This document shows, piece by piece, positions 7,912 through 15,082 of a DNA stretch of 64,000 nucleotides; within the stretch, counting starts at the first letter, position 1, and each line of letters starts with the position of its first letter. The notes under the pieces are model-generated. The model made no database searches. It had not been told where the DNA came from and worked only from the letters and a program-made list of their open reading frames with translations. Position numbers and translations under genes: made by a program. Source of the DNA: Gemmatimonadota bacterium (lineage in GTDB: Bacteria; Gemmatimonadota; Gemmatimonadetes; Palauibacterales; Palauibacteraceae); the NCBI GenBank assembly GCA_022826685.1, contig JAJDUL010000034.1, positions 1-64,000 of the forward strand, read 5' to 3'.

Positions 7912-9500
7912 TGGAATTCGACTGGCTGCGCGCCCTCGTCACGGTGGCCTTCGGCGCCCTGGCGGGCGGGATTACGAACCGGATCGCCGTGTGGATGATC
8001 TTTCATCCCTACCGTCCACCGAAGATCCTGGGCCGCCCCGTGCGCTGGCTGCAGGGAGCCGTGCCGAAGAATCAGAAGCGGCTGGCGGATTCGGTCGGCG
8101 GCGTCGTCGGCGGCGCGCTCCTCACGCCGGAAGACATCACTTCCGAACTGCGGCAACTCGAAACCGCCTTCAGGGAGCGACTGCGGGAACTCGCGGTCGA
8201 ACTCACCGAGGGCGAGCAACCCGCTCTCGCCGACCTCCTCCCCGAGGCCGCGCTCGTGGAGGTCCGCGAGATCCTCACGCAGATTCTCGGGCAGGGCCGG
8301 GAGTTCCTGGCCGGGACGCTGGATTCCCCGGACTTCGGGGATGAGTCCGGGCGCCTCCTCGAGTCGATCCGGGAGTCGCTGAGCGACGAATCTCTCGCGC
8401 GGACGCTGGAGCCGGAACGGATCGCCGCCATCCGCGACACGATGGACGGCTGGCTCGCGCGGCTCGCCGATTCGTCCGCCTTCGAGTTGACGGTACGCCG
8501 CCACCTGGACGAGGCCGCGCGGCAACTGCTCAGACCGCACCGGACCTTCGAGCAGCTGATTCCCGCGGGGCTCGTGGCCGCGCTGGAGCACGCGATCAAG
8601 GACTATCTCCCGGTCGCGATCGAGCGTTTGAGCCGCTTGCTCGACGACCCGGATGCGAGGGAGCGGATCGAGCATGTGCTCGGGGAACTGTTCGACCGCT
8701 TCATGCAGGACCTCCGCTTCCACCAGCGCGTCGTGGCCCGCCTCATTGTCACCGAGGAAACGGTGACGCACGCGCTCGATACTCTGCGGGAGGAAGGCGC
8801 CGACCGCCTCGGCGGCGTGTTGCGCGAACCGGAGGTCCAGACGGCGATCGCGCGGCACGTCAACGATGGCGTCGTCGAGTTCCTCCGGCACCCCCCTTCG
8901 GAGGTCATCGGCGGCGCGGGCGATCCCCAGGTCGAGAGCGCGCTCGATGCGTTGGCGGAGTGGCTCGTGAAGGCGGCGCGGGACCCGGGCTCGCGTGCCT
9001 TCCTCCTCGACCGGCTCGAGGGACTGCTCGAACGCTTCGGCGAGAGGAGTTGGGCGGACGTGTTGCATGCGGTTCCAGCCGACCGCGTGGCGGCGTCGCT
9101 CGCCGCGGGCTTTCGGTCCGACGCGGGACGCGTCCTCTTCGACTCGATCGCCGAGCCGATGGCGGACCGGCTCCTTCACACCCCGATCGGGCGGCTCGGG
9201 CGTTTCCTGCGCGAGGACGCCGCGGTACGGCTGGCGGATACGCTGGCCGCGCCCGCGTGGGACTGGATCGTCAACCGGGTGCCGGAGGTGGCGGGGCGGA
9301 TCCGGATCGCCGAACGTATCTCGACGAAGATCGAGAACTTCTCCATCGAGCGGATCGAACACCTTGTTCGCGATATCAGCCAGCGCGAATTCGACCTCAT
9401 TGTGCGGCTCGGATACCTGCTCGGCGCCGGCATCGGCACCGGGCTCGTGATTCTGGATTCCCTTCCGGTACTCGAGTTCCTCCGGGGGCTGTTCGGATGA
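7911..9500 (+). CDS. DUF445 family membrane protein
   Basis: 529 aa from ATG 7911, immediately overlapping the preceding stop; a longer open frame to 7260 is a shadow of the lipoprotein gene. The N-terminal hydrophobic segment contains GALAGGITNRIAVWMIFHPYRP, the hallmark of DUF445 (G-x-x-T-N-x-x-A-x-x-x-L/I-F-x-P). A long helical, charged region with repeated bundle-like segments follows, and a second hydrophobic helix near the C-terminus (LGYLLGAGIGTGLVILDSLP). The predicted topology is two terminal membrane anchors with a large helical domain between. Function is not established. The stop overlaps the SCO1 start as ATGA. Confidence 0.85.
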   Translation: MEFDWLRALVTVAFGALAGGITNRIAVWMIFHPYRPPKILGRPVRWLQGAVPKNQKRLADSVGGVVGGALLTPEDITSELRQLETAFRERLRELAVELTEGEQPALADLLPEAALVEVREILTQILGQGREFLAGTLDSPDFGDESGRLLESIRESLSDESLARTLEPERIAAIRDTMDGWLARLADSSAFELTVRRHLDEAARQLLRPHRTFEQLIPAGLVAALEHAIKDYLPVAIERLSRLLDDPDARERIEHVLGELFDRFMQDLRFHQRVVARLIVTEETVTHALDTLREEGADRLGGVLREPEVQTAIARHVNDGVVEFLRHPPSEVIGGAGDPQVESALDALAEWLVKAARDPGSRAFLLDRLEGLLERFGERSWADVLHAVPADRVAASLAAGFRSDAGRVLFDSIAEPMADRLLHTPIGRLGRFLREDAAVRLADTLAAPAWDWIVNRVPEVAGRIRIAERISTKIENFSIERIEHLVRDISQREFDLIVRLGYLLGAGIGTGLVILDSLPVLEFLRGLFG

Positions 9501-10174
9501 GAGCGGCGTGCGTCGCCGCGCTCGGCGCCGTCGGTCTCGCCGTGTTCGCCTGCGCCTCCCCCGACACGGCAATCGATCGCACGGAGGGCACGGGCGAGTT
9601 GCGCGGGCTGGCGCTCGAACAGCCGTTCGAGGTGCCGGAGTTCGCCCTCACCGATTCCCGGGGACGCCGGTTCGACTTCCGGCCGGAGACCGCGGGGTCG
9701 CTCACGCTCCTCTTCTTCGGCTATACGCACTGCCCCGACATCTGTCCGGTGCAGATGGCGGTGCTCGGAGCCGCTCTCGACGACCTCTCGTACGCGGACC
9801 GCCGCGAGATCGAAGTCGTCTTCGTGACGACGGATCCCGCGCGCGACACGCCGGACCGGCTGCGGGACTGGCTGGACCTCTTCGACGCGTCCTTCATCGG
9901 CCTCAGCGGGGAGTTGGAGACGGTGAACGAGATCCAGGCCGGATTCCATCTTCCGCCCGCGCGGATCGAAGAGACCTCGCCCGCGCCGGGCGCGGGAGAG
10001 CCTTACCTGGTGGGGCACGCGACGCCGATCGTCGCCGTCACGGGCGACGGCGTGGCCCGGGCGCTGTACCCGAGCGGCGTGCGCCAGACCGACTGGCGTC
10101 ACGACCTCCCCCTGCTCCTGCGCCTCAACCGGTCGGTTTCACAGCCGGCGGGCGCGGACACGAGGGGCGACTGA
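9497..10174 (+). CDS. SCO1/SenC-type copper chaperone lipoprotein for cytochrome oxidase assembly
   Basis: 225 aa from ATG 9497; an upstream extension runs through DUF445. A short lipoprotein-like signal (LAVFACAS) precedes a thioredoxin-like domain. The copper-binding motif is present as YTHCPDICP (Cys79 and Cys83), and a conserved distal histidine sits in LVGHATPIVAV (His174), so all three copper ligands are in place. Known role: delivering Cu to the CuA site of cytochrome c oxidase subunit II, or thiol redox control. The next gene is a CtaG-type caa3 oxidase assembly factor nine bases downstream, which supports an oxidase-biogenesis role. Confidence 0.9.
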   Translation: MRAACVAALGAVGLAVFACASPDTAIDRTEGTGELRGLALEQPFEVPEFALTDSRGRRFDFRPETAGSLTLLFFGYTHCPDICPVQMAVLGAALDDLSYADRREIEVVFVTTDPARDTPDRLRDWLDLFDASFIGLSGELETVNEIQAGFHLPPARIEETSPAPGAGEPYLVGHATPIVAVTGDGVARALYPSGVRQTDWRHDLPLLLRLNRSVSQPAGADTRGD

Positions 10175-10183
10175 GGCCACGCG

Positions 10184-10969
10184 ATGCAGTGGTGGTGTGC
10201 GGCCCAGAGCATTCCGTGGGACTGGTCGTGGCGCCCCTATCCGGGCGTCTGGCTCTTCATCGCGCTCCTGTGCCTCGCCTATCGCGCCTTCACCCGCGGC
10301 GCCGCGCCCTCGCGACTCGAGATCGCGCGCTTCGCCGGCGGTGCACTCGTACTCTGGGTCGCGCTGGACTGGCCGGTGGGCGCGCTCGGTTCGGGATACC
10401 TGGCCTCGGTGCACATGGTGCAGTTCCTCCTCATCGCGCTGCTCGCCCCGCCTCTCCTCATCGCGGGGCTCCCTCGCGAAGCGCTGGAGCGAGTGCGCGG
10501 CGGCAGGGCCACTTCCGTCCTCGAGTTCCTCGCGCGACCGCTCATCGCGCTGCTCTTCTTCCACGCGATCGTCGTCGCGACGCACTGGCCGGAGGTCGTG
10601 GACGGCCTCATGGCCTCGCAGGCAGGCTCGCTCGCGCTCGACATGGCCTGGCTGGGCGGCGGACTCGCCTTCTGGTGGCCTGTCGTGAGCCCGATCCCGC
10701 ACCGGCCGCGTTTTCCGCTCGGCGTGCGGATCTGCTATCTGATCGCGAGCACGGTGCTGATGACGCTGCCGTATGTCTTCCTGACGTTCGCGGAACTCCC
10801 CTTCTACGCGACGTACGAACTCGCGCCTCCGGTGGGCACGCTCTCCGCGGGTGAAGACCAGCGGCTCGCGGGGCTGATCATGCGGATCGGCGGAGGCACG
10901 ATCCTGTGGACGGCGGCGGGCGTCGTCTTCTGGTTCTGGTACCGCTCCGAGAGCGACCCCGTCCGCTGA
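10184..10969 (+). CDS. ctaG: CtaG/caa3-type cytochrome c oxidase assembly factor
   Basis: 261 aa from ATG 10184 with GAGG nine to twelve bases upstream. Multiple membrane helices are visible (WLFIALLCLAYRAF, FAGGALVLWVALDW, VQFLLIALLAPPLLI, LIALLFFHAIVVAT, LALDMAWLGGGLAFWWPV, ICYLIASTVLMTLPYVFL, TILWTAAGVVFWFW). The spacing and motifs (HMVQFLLIALLAPPLL, THWPE, WWPVVSPIPHRPR) match the Caa3_CtaG family rather than the CtaG/Cox11 family of alphaproteobacteria. Family role: assembly of caa3-type oxidase in the cytoplasmic membrane, probably with copper. It directly follows SCO1. The gene ends 12 bp from the convergent cutA gene. Confidence 0.9.
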   Translation: MQWWCAAQSIPWDWSWRPYPGVWLFIALLCLAYRAFTRGAAPSRLEIARFAGGALVLWVALDWPVGALGSGYLASVHMVQFLLIALLAPPLLIAGLPREALERVRGGRATSVLEFLARPLIALLFFHAIVVATHWPEVVDGLMASQAGSLALDMAWLGGGLAFWWPVVSPIPHRPRFPLGVRICYLIASTVLMTLPYVFLTFAELPFYATYELAPPVGTLSAGEDQRLAGLIMRIGGGTILWTAAGVVFWFWYRSESDPVR

Positions 10970-10981
10970 GGCGCGGTGGCG

Positions 10982-11302
10982 CTAGTCGCTCACCTGTTCG
11001 GTAACCCAGTCCAGGTAAGGTGGGGAGCCGGCGGCCACAGGAATAAAGAGGACCTCCGGGACCGCGTAGGGGTGGAGTTCGCGGATGCGGCGCTCGACCG
11101 CACCGCTGCGGGCCGCAGTCGTCTTGAGGATGCCGAGGGCTTCCGCTTCCTCACACACCTCGCCCTCCCATCGATAGACGGAGGTCACGCGGTCGACGAC
11201 GTTCAGGCAGGCGATGAGCCGTTCGTCGACGAGGGCCCGGCCGAGCCGCACGAGTTGTTCGCGGTCGGGCCCCGTGACGAGCCCGGCCACGACATCGCTC
11301 AC
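10982..11302 (-). CDS. cutA: CutA family protein (divalent-cation tolerance)
   Basis: 106 aa from GTG 11302, overlapping the acyl-CoA synthetase stop as GTGA. The sequence has the small CutA ferredoxin-like fold pattern: ALVDERLIACLNVVDRVTSVYRWEGEVCEEAEALGILKTT, then HPYAVPEVLFIPVAAGSPPYLDWV at the C-terminus. CutA proteins are trimers of about 105-110 residues linked to copper tolerance and structurally resemble PII. The role is not firmly established biochemically. Co-transcription with the acyl-CoA synthetase gene is likely but functionally unexplained. Confidence 0.9.
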   Translation of the reverse strand: MSDVVAGLVTGPDREQLVRLGRALVDERLIACLNVVDRVTSVYRWEGEVCEEAEALGILKTTAARSGAVERRIRELHPYAVPEVLFIPVAAGSPPYLDWVTEQVSD

Positions 11303-13170
11303 GGGCGGTCGTGCTCCCTTTCACTCCCGCTCATGGCGTCCTCGGCCCGTTCGTAGAGCGCTTCGATCGCGCCGGCGAAACGGGTCTCGATCACGCGACG
11401 CTTGACCTTGAGCGTCGGCGTCAGCTCCCCGCCCTCGACGGTGAACGGCCCGGGGACGAGGAGCACGTCGCGTGGCCGCTCGTAGTGCGCGAAATCCCGG
11501 CAGCGTTCCCGCACCGCCCGTTCGATCATCTCCCGCGTCCGGGCGTCCGTGACGAGGTCGGCGTCCGCCGCTTCCTCGACACCGTGCAACTCCGGACGGA
11601 CGGCCTCGAATTCGGGCACGACGATGACGATCGGGAACTTTCGTCCGTCGCCGAGCATCACCGCCTCCGCCACCATCGGGTGCCGCTTGATCTCCGCCTC
11701 GACGGGCTGAGGGGCGATGTTCTTTCCGTAGGCGGTGATGATGAGGTCCTTCTTGCGATCCGTGATCCGGAGGTACCCACCCTCGTCGATCTCGCCCACG
11801 TCGCCCGTGTGGAACCAGCCGTCCTCGTCGATGGCTTCGGCCGTCGCCTCGGGCTTGTTGTAGTAGCCCGCCATGATCTGCGGCCCGCGGATGAGGATCT
11901 CTCCGTCCTCGGCGATCCGGATTTCGGTGCCGGGGATCGGTTTCCCGACCGTGCCGAGGCGGATGGCGTCGATCGGATTGAAGCTGACGGCGGGCGAGGT
12001 CTCCGTGAGCCCGTAACCCTCGACGATGGGCAGGTGCGCGGCGAAGAAGAAGCGGGCCACGGCGGGTGAGAGGGGGGCTCCGCCGCTCACGAAGTAGCGG
12101 ACCTGCCCTCCGGTGCGGGCGCGCAGCTTCGAGAACACGAGGCGGTCGGCGAGCGCGGACTGGAGACCCAGACCCGGCCCGACCCGGTGTCCCTCAAGTT
12201 CCGCCATCGCGCGGGCTTCGCCGACGCGGCGCGCCCAGTTGAAGATCTTCTGCTTTGCGCCCCCCGCCTCCCGGGCGGTGGCTTCGGCCCGTTCGAGCAC
12301 CTTCTCGAACACGCGCGGAACGGCGGCCATGAAGGTGGGCGAGACTTCGCCGAGGTCCCGGGCCACCGTGTTGGGGGACTCCGCGTAAGCCACGGTGACC
12401 CCCGCTCGCCACATGATGTAATGGCCGACCGTGCGCTCGAATACGTGCGCGAGCGGCAGGAGCGCGAGCGCCACGTGGGTGGAGTCGATCGGGAAGACCC
12501 GCAGCGCCATGTCCGCGTTCGAATGGAAGTTGGCGTGCGTGAGCATCACACCCTTCGGGTCGCCGGTCGTGCCCGAGGTGTAGATGAGCGTCGCCAGGTC
12601 TTCAGGACGCGTCTTTCGGGCGTGCGTTTCGTAGGTCGACGCGAGCGCTTCGGGCGCGGACTCGCCGAGATCGGAGAGGGCGTCCAGCTGCATCGTGGCG
12701 AGCGAGGATCCCTCGGGCGCCGTCACGGGCCCGAAGGCGATCGCAAGCTTCAACGCGGGGAGGTCCTGCTCTACCTCCGCGACCTTGTCCAGCTGCTCCT
12801 GGTCTTCCACGAATACGGCTCGCGCGCCGGAGTCCGCGAGGATGTAGCGCACCTGGTCGGCGGGAAGCACCGGGTAGACGGGAACGGAGGTGAGCCCCGC
12901 CATGACGATGCCCCAGTCGGCCAGCGCCCACTCGAGGCGGGTCTGCGAGAGGATCGCGATGCGGTCGCCCGCCTCGAACCCCTGTGCCCGGAGCCCGAGC
13001 GCAATGGCGCGAGCGCGGCGTCCGATCTCATCGGTGGAGGTCGAAACCCAGACGCCGTCCGCTCCCCGCGTCCGCGCCGCATCATCCCGGGGCCGCGAGA
13101 GCCCGTCGAGGAAGAGGTCCGGCAGAGTGCCGGACCGATAGTCGTCCGGGAGCGGGCTCGAGGCTTGCAC
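11299..13170 (-). CDS. Long-chain fatty-acid-CoA ligase (AMP-forming)
   Basis: 623 aa from GTG 13170, 15 nt after the TPR gene. It is a member of the ANL superfamily: the phosphate-binding loop LIYTSGTTGDPKGVMLTH, the A4/A5 region VEGYGLTETSPAVSFNP, the hinge region GWFHTGDVGEIDEGGYLRITDRKKDLI, and the C-terminal lysine region around PTLKVKRRVIETRF. Length and motifs resemble FadD15-type long-chain acyl-CoA synthetases. Reaction: fatty acid + ATP + CoA to acyl-CoA, AMP and PPi, at the inner face of the membrane. The chain-length preference cannot be read from sequence. Likely partner of beta-oxidation and lipid remodelling. Confidence 0.92.
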   Translation of the reverse strand: MQASSPLPDDYRSGTLPDLFLDGLSRPRDDAARTRGADGVWVSTSTDEIGRRARAIALGLRAQGFEAGDRIAILSQTRLEWALADWGIVMAGLTSVPVYPVLPADQVRYILADSGARAVFVEDQEQLDKVAEVEQDLPALKLAIAFGPVTAPEGSSLATMQLDALSDLGESAPEALASTYETHARKTRPEDLATLIYTSGTTGDPKGVMLTHANFHSNADMALRVFPIDSTHVALALLPLAHVFERTVGHYIMWRAGVTVAYAESPNTVARDLGEVSPTFMAAVPRVFEKVLERAEATAREAGGAKQKIFNWARRVGEARAMAELEGHRVGPGLGLQSALADRLVFSKLRARTGGQVRYFVSGGAPLSPAVARFFFAAHLPIVEGYGLTETSPAVSFNPIDAIRLGTVGKPIPGTEIRIAEDGEILIRGPQIMAGYYNKPEATAEAIDEDGWFHTGDVGEIDEGGYLRITDRKKDLIITAYGKNIAPQPVEAEIKRHPMVAEAVMLGDGRKFPIVIVVPEFEAVRPELHGVEEAADADLVTDARTREMIERAVRERCRDFAHYERPRDVLLVPGPFTVEGGELTPTLKVKRRVIETRFAGAIEALYERAEDAMSGSEREHDRP

Positions 13171-13185
13171 GCTGGTGCCGGGCCG

Positions 13186-13632
13186 CTAGTGCGCGACCGA
13201 TTCCGCGACCGGCACCTCCAGCCGCTGCAGAGTGCGCCGGGCATGCTCGAGATGCCTCGGTTCCTCCCGGTCTCCGCGCGCGTAGGCCAGAAACTCCTGA
13301 AGGTGGCGCGAGGCTTCCCGCTCGGCGCCCTTCTTCAACAGGAGGAACGCCAGGCCGTAGTGCGCCGCGGTGCTGCGCGGGCGCTCCTCGAGGGCGGCCC
13401 CGTACGCACGAACCGCATCATCGGTCAGTCCAATGTGCGTGTACACCACGGCCATGTGTTCCAGCGTGGCCGGATGCCGCGGGTTGTACTTCAAGGAGAG
13501 ACGAAACGAGATGAGCGCCTCATGGTAGAGCTCCTGCCGAACCAACTCCACGCCCTCCTCGTAGAAGTCCGGCTGCTTCCGTCGGCGCCGTCCGTCACTG
13601 TCCCAGATCTTCCACCACACCATGCCACCCAT
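13186..13632 (-). CDS. Tetratricopeptide-repeat protein
   Basis: 148 aa from ATG 13632 (a second in-frame ATG at 13623 has a better distance to the GGAGGT upstream). A basic linker (DGRRRRKQPD) precedes about three TPR units: YEEGVELVRQELYHEALISFRLSLKYNP, then ATLEHMAVVYTHIGLTDDAVRAYGAALEERP, then AAHYGLAFLLLKKGAEREASRHLQEFLAY. The canonical TPR small/large residues (A, G, Y, A, P) are in place. TPR units mediate protein-protein contacts; the partner is unknown. A sigma-70-like promoter lies at 13714-13741 upstream. It is probably co-transcribed with the acyl-CoA synthetase and cutA. Confidence 0.8.
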   Translation of the reverse strand: MGGMVWWKIWDSDGRRRRKQPDFYEEGVELVRQELYHEALISFRLSLKYNPRHPATLEHMAVVYTHIGLTDDAVRAYGAALEERPRSTAAHYGLAFLLLKKGAEREASRHLQEFLAYARGDREEPRHLEHARRTLQRLEVPVAESVAH

Positions 13633-13713
13633 GCCACCTCCCCAGAGCGAGCTGGATCTTACATCTCACTCGACCACCTTCCACACACCCCACACATCTG
13701 GCGACAACGGGGA

Positions 13714-13741
13714 ATTATAGCGTCTTGTCAAGCTGTGGCAA
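13714..13741 (-). promoter_or_regulatory. Predicted sigma-70 promoter for the TPR-acyl-CoA ligase-cutA operon
   Basis: On the minus strand TTGCCA (13741-13736) and a perfect TATAAT (13719-13714) are separated by 16 bp. Transcription would start near 13707, leaving about 75 nt of leader before the TPR start. The -35 half lies in one copy of a 21-bp direct repeat that also carries TTGACA. Confidence 0.6.
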
Positions 13742-13766
13742 CTTTCTTGTCAAGCCGTGGCAACTT
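13724..13766. repeat. 21-bp tandem direct repeat with one mismatch (period 22)
   Basis: Two copies (13724-13744 and 13746-13766) differ at one position (ctg/ccg). On the minus strand each contains the core TTGCCAC followed by TTGACA. The upstream copy spans the stop codon of the zinc-ribbon gene (13750-13752); the downstream copy supplies the -35 region of the predicted TPR promoter. It looks like a short local duplication that may have created or doubled a regulatory site. Confidence 0.85.
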
Positions 13767-14439
13767 GCTGACTGCGTTCACCGACCCAGACGGTGGCGTC
13801 GGAGGCGACTTCCGCGAACTCGGACGCGACGAGCGAGTCGAGGTCCGCGGGGGTCGGAGTCTCCACGACGAGGCGCGCGCCGGGCCGTGCGCAACGCGTG
13901 ACCTCGGACATTGGGAGCGCAATGGGAGCCGCGAGCGCGATGCCGTGCAGTGCGCCGGAGCGGATCGGCCAGCGGTGCGGCGCGGCGCCCAGGAGAGGAT
14001 CGACGCCGGCAACGAGATCCTCGACGGCCACGGCGGCCGGGGGGGAACGGTCGCCGGGGTCCGGCAGCCAGACGAGTACCTCGAGACGGTCTCCAAGGCG
14101 GGCGATCGCAGCGGCGTGCGCGGCGAGCCCGGGGCCAAGGAGCACCACCATGCCCGCCCGGTCGCTCACGCCCAGCAGCGCCGCGAGACGCAGTGCCGCC
14201 TCCGGAGCGGTCTCCGCGGCGGGGTGCTCGGTCCCGGCGCACGGCGTGGCGCGTCGCGCGGCACCGGAAAGATCGAACCGCATCGCCCCGCGACGGATGG
14301 GCACCTCGATCTCGCACAGGGGGCAACCCAGCCGTCCCTCGACCACGCGACGCGACTCCGCCCGGTCGACGAATGCGACGAGCCCGGCCGACGCCTCGCA
14401 GTCGGGACAGTCCAGGACCTCGGCGAGTTCAAGGAACAT
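13750..14439 (-). CDS. Zinc-ribbon protein with methyltransferase-like body, unknown function
   Basis: 229 aa from ATG 14439. The N-terminus has two CxxC knuckles (CPDC at about residues 11-14 and CPLC at about 39-42) separated by a helix, resembling the Trm112/UPF0434 zinc domain. After an alanine-rich linker the body reads as an alternating alpha/beta domain: MVVLLGPGLAAHAAAIARLGDRLEVLVWLPDP, then SGALHGIALAAPIALPMSEVTRCARPGARLVVETP. This recalls a class I methyltransferase Rossmann fold with a weak glycine motif (LLGPGLAAH), but the motif is degenerate, so activity is doubtful. Function is not known. The stop codon lies inside a 21-bp direct repeat. Confidence 0.6.
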   Translation of the reverse strand: MFLELAEVLDCPDCEASAGLVAFVDRAESRRVVEGRLGCPLCEIEVPIRRGAMRFDLSGAARRATPCAGTEHPAAETAPEAALRLAALLGVSDRAGMVVLLGPGLAAHAAAIARLGDRLEVLVWLPDPGDRSPPAAVAVEDLVAGVDPLLGAAPHRWPIRSGALHGIALAAPIALPMSEVTRCARPGARLVVETPTPADLDSLVASEFAEVASDATVWVGERSQQVATA

Positions 14440-14797
14440 GTCGCCGCCCCGTACCGCCCCCCACCGCCCCGTACCGCCCGGGATGCAAAAGGGGCGACCC
14501 GTGGGTCACCCCCCCTGTAGAATCGGATGCAAGGTGATTTCTTGAAGCCCTCCGCAACACGGTTCGGCCCCTCCCATCGGTTTTCGCCGTCCCCGCAGGG
14601 CATGACGTCCGCCTCCGGATCGGAGACTCTATGGGCAATTGTTGGCTCAAGAAATATGGCCCTGCATCCGTCTTCGTGAAGGTTAGTGCGGCTTCGGGTT
14701 CGCGGCAAACCCCTCTGGCGCACGCCGAACGGGCGACGGTGGCGCGCGGCGATCATCGAAGTCATGATCCTTCCGAACATCTTCCCACGGAGGCGCC
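14440..14797. other. Intergenic region between divergent genes, no coding signal
   Basis: 358 nt between the minus-strand zinc-ribbon gene and the plus-strand AtzG-like gene. It holds a C-rich duplication (a ccgccccgtacc motif twice within 14449-14480), a terminator-like hairpin at 14487-14512, and a lower-GC stretch at 14620-14665 where promoters for both directions are most likely. A GGAGG ribosome binding site for the plus gene is at 14788-14792. No tRNA or recognised structured RNA was found by eye. Confidence 0.5.
14487..14512 (-). terminator. Hairpin with U-tract on the minus strand, possible terminator or attenuator
   Basis: Arms 14491-14498 and 14505-14512 pair over 8 bp with a 6-nt loop and one A-C mismatch in the stem. 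On the minus strand the hairpin is followed by four T residues (14490-14487). It lies about 50 nt upstream of the zinc-ribbon gene start, where a true terminator would act as an attenuator of that gene. Confidence 0.35.
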
Positions 14798-15082
14798 ATG
14801 GCCCGCCGACCCACTCCGCCACGTTCCGTCACGTCGTCGCAGGAGGTGACGGACGAACAACTCGACGCGCATGTCCGCACGCGCCTCGCACTGCTCGGGG
14901 TCGATCTCTCCGTGCTCCCCGCCGACGACGAGGAGGCGCCGGCCGATCAACGCCGCATCATGGCGTCCGCACGGCGCTTCCTGCGGTCGACGCCCGAGGC
15001 CATCGCCGATTTTGAGCTCGACCCCATGGGGCCGGCGCCCGCCATCTATCCCGCTGAAGTGAGCGCGCGGAACCGTGGGTGA
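14798..15082 (+). CDS. AtzG/GatC-like small protein, likely amidase partner
   Basis: 94 aa from ATG 14798 with GGAGG six bases upstream. After a basic, Ser/Pro-rich start, the sequence forms a helical pattern VTDEQLDAHVRTRLALLGVDL, then DQRRIMASARRFLRS, and ends FELDPMGPAPAIYPAE. The general design (leading helix, L-G-x-x-L, central helix, then F-x-L-x-x-x-x-x-A-P-x-x-x-P) resembles the DUF4089/AtzG family, small GatC-like proteins that stabilise AtzE-type amidases. The gene overlaps the start of an amidase-signature gene by eight bases, which supports that assignment. The similarity is remote and judged by eye. Unlike the amidase it has no clear export signal. Confidence 0.55.
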   Translation: MARRPTPPRSVTSSQEVTDEQLDAHVRTRLALLGVDLSVLPADDEEAPADQRRIMASARRFLRSTPEAIADFELDPMGPAPAIYPAEVSARNRG

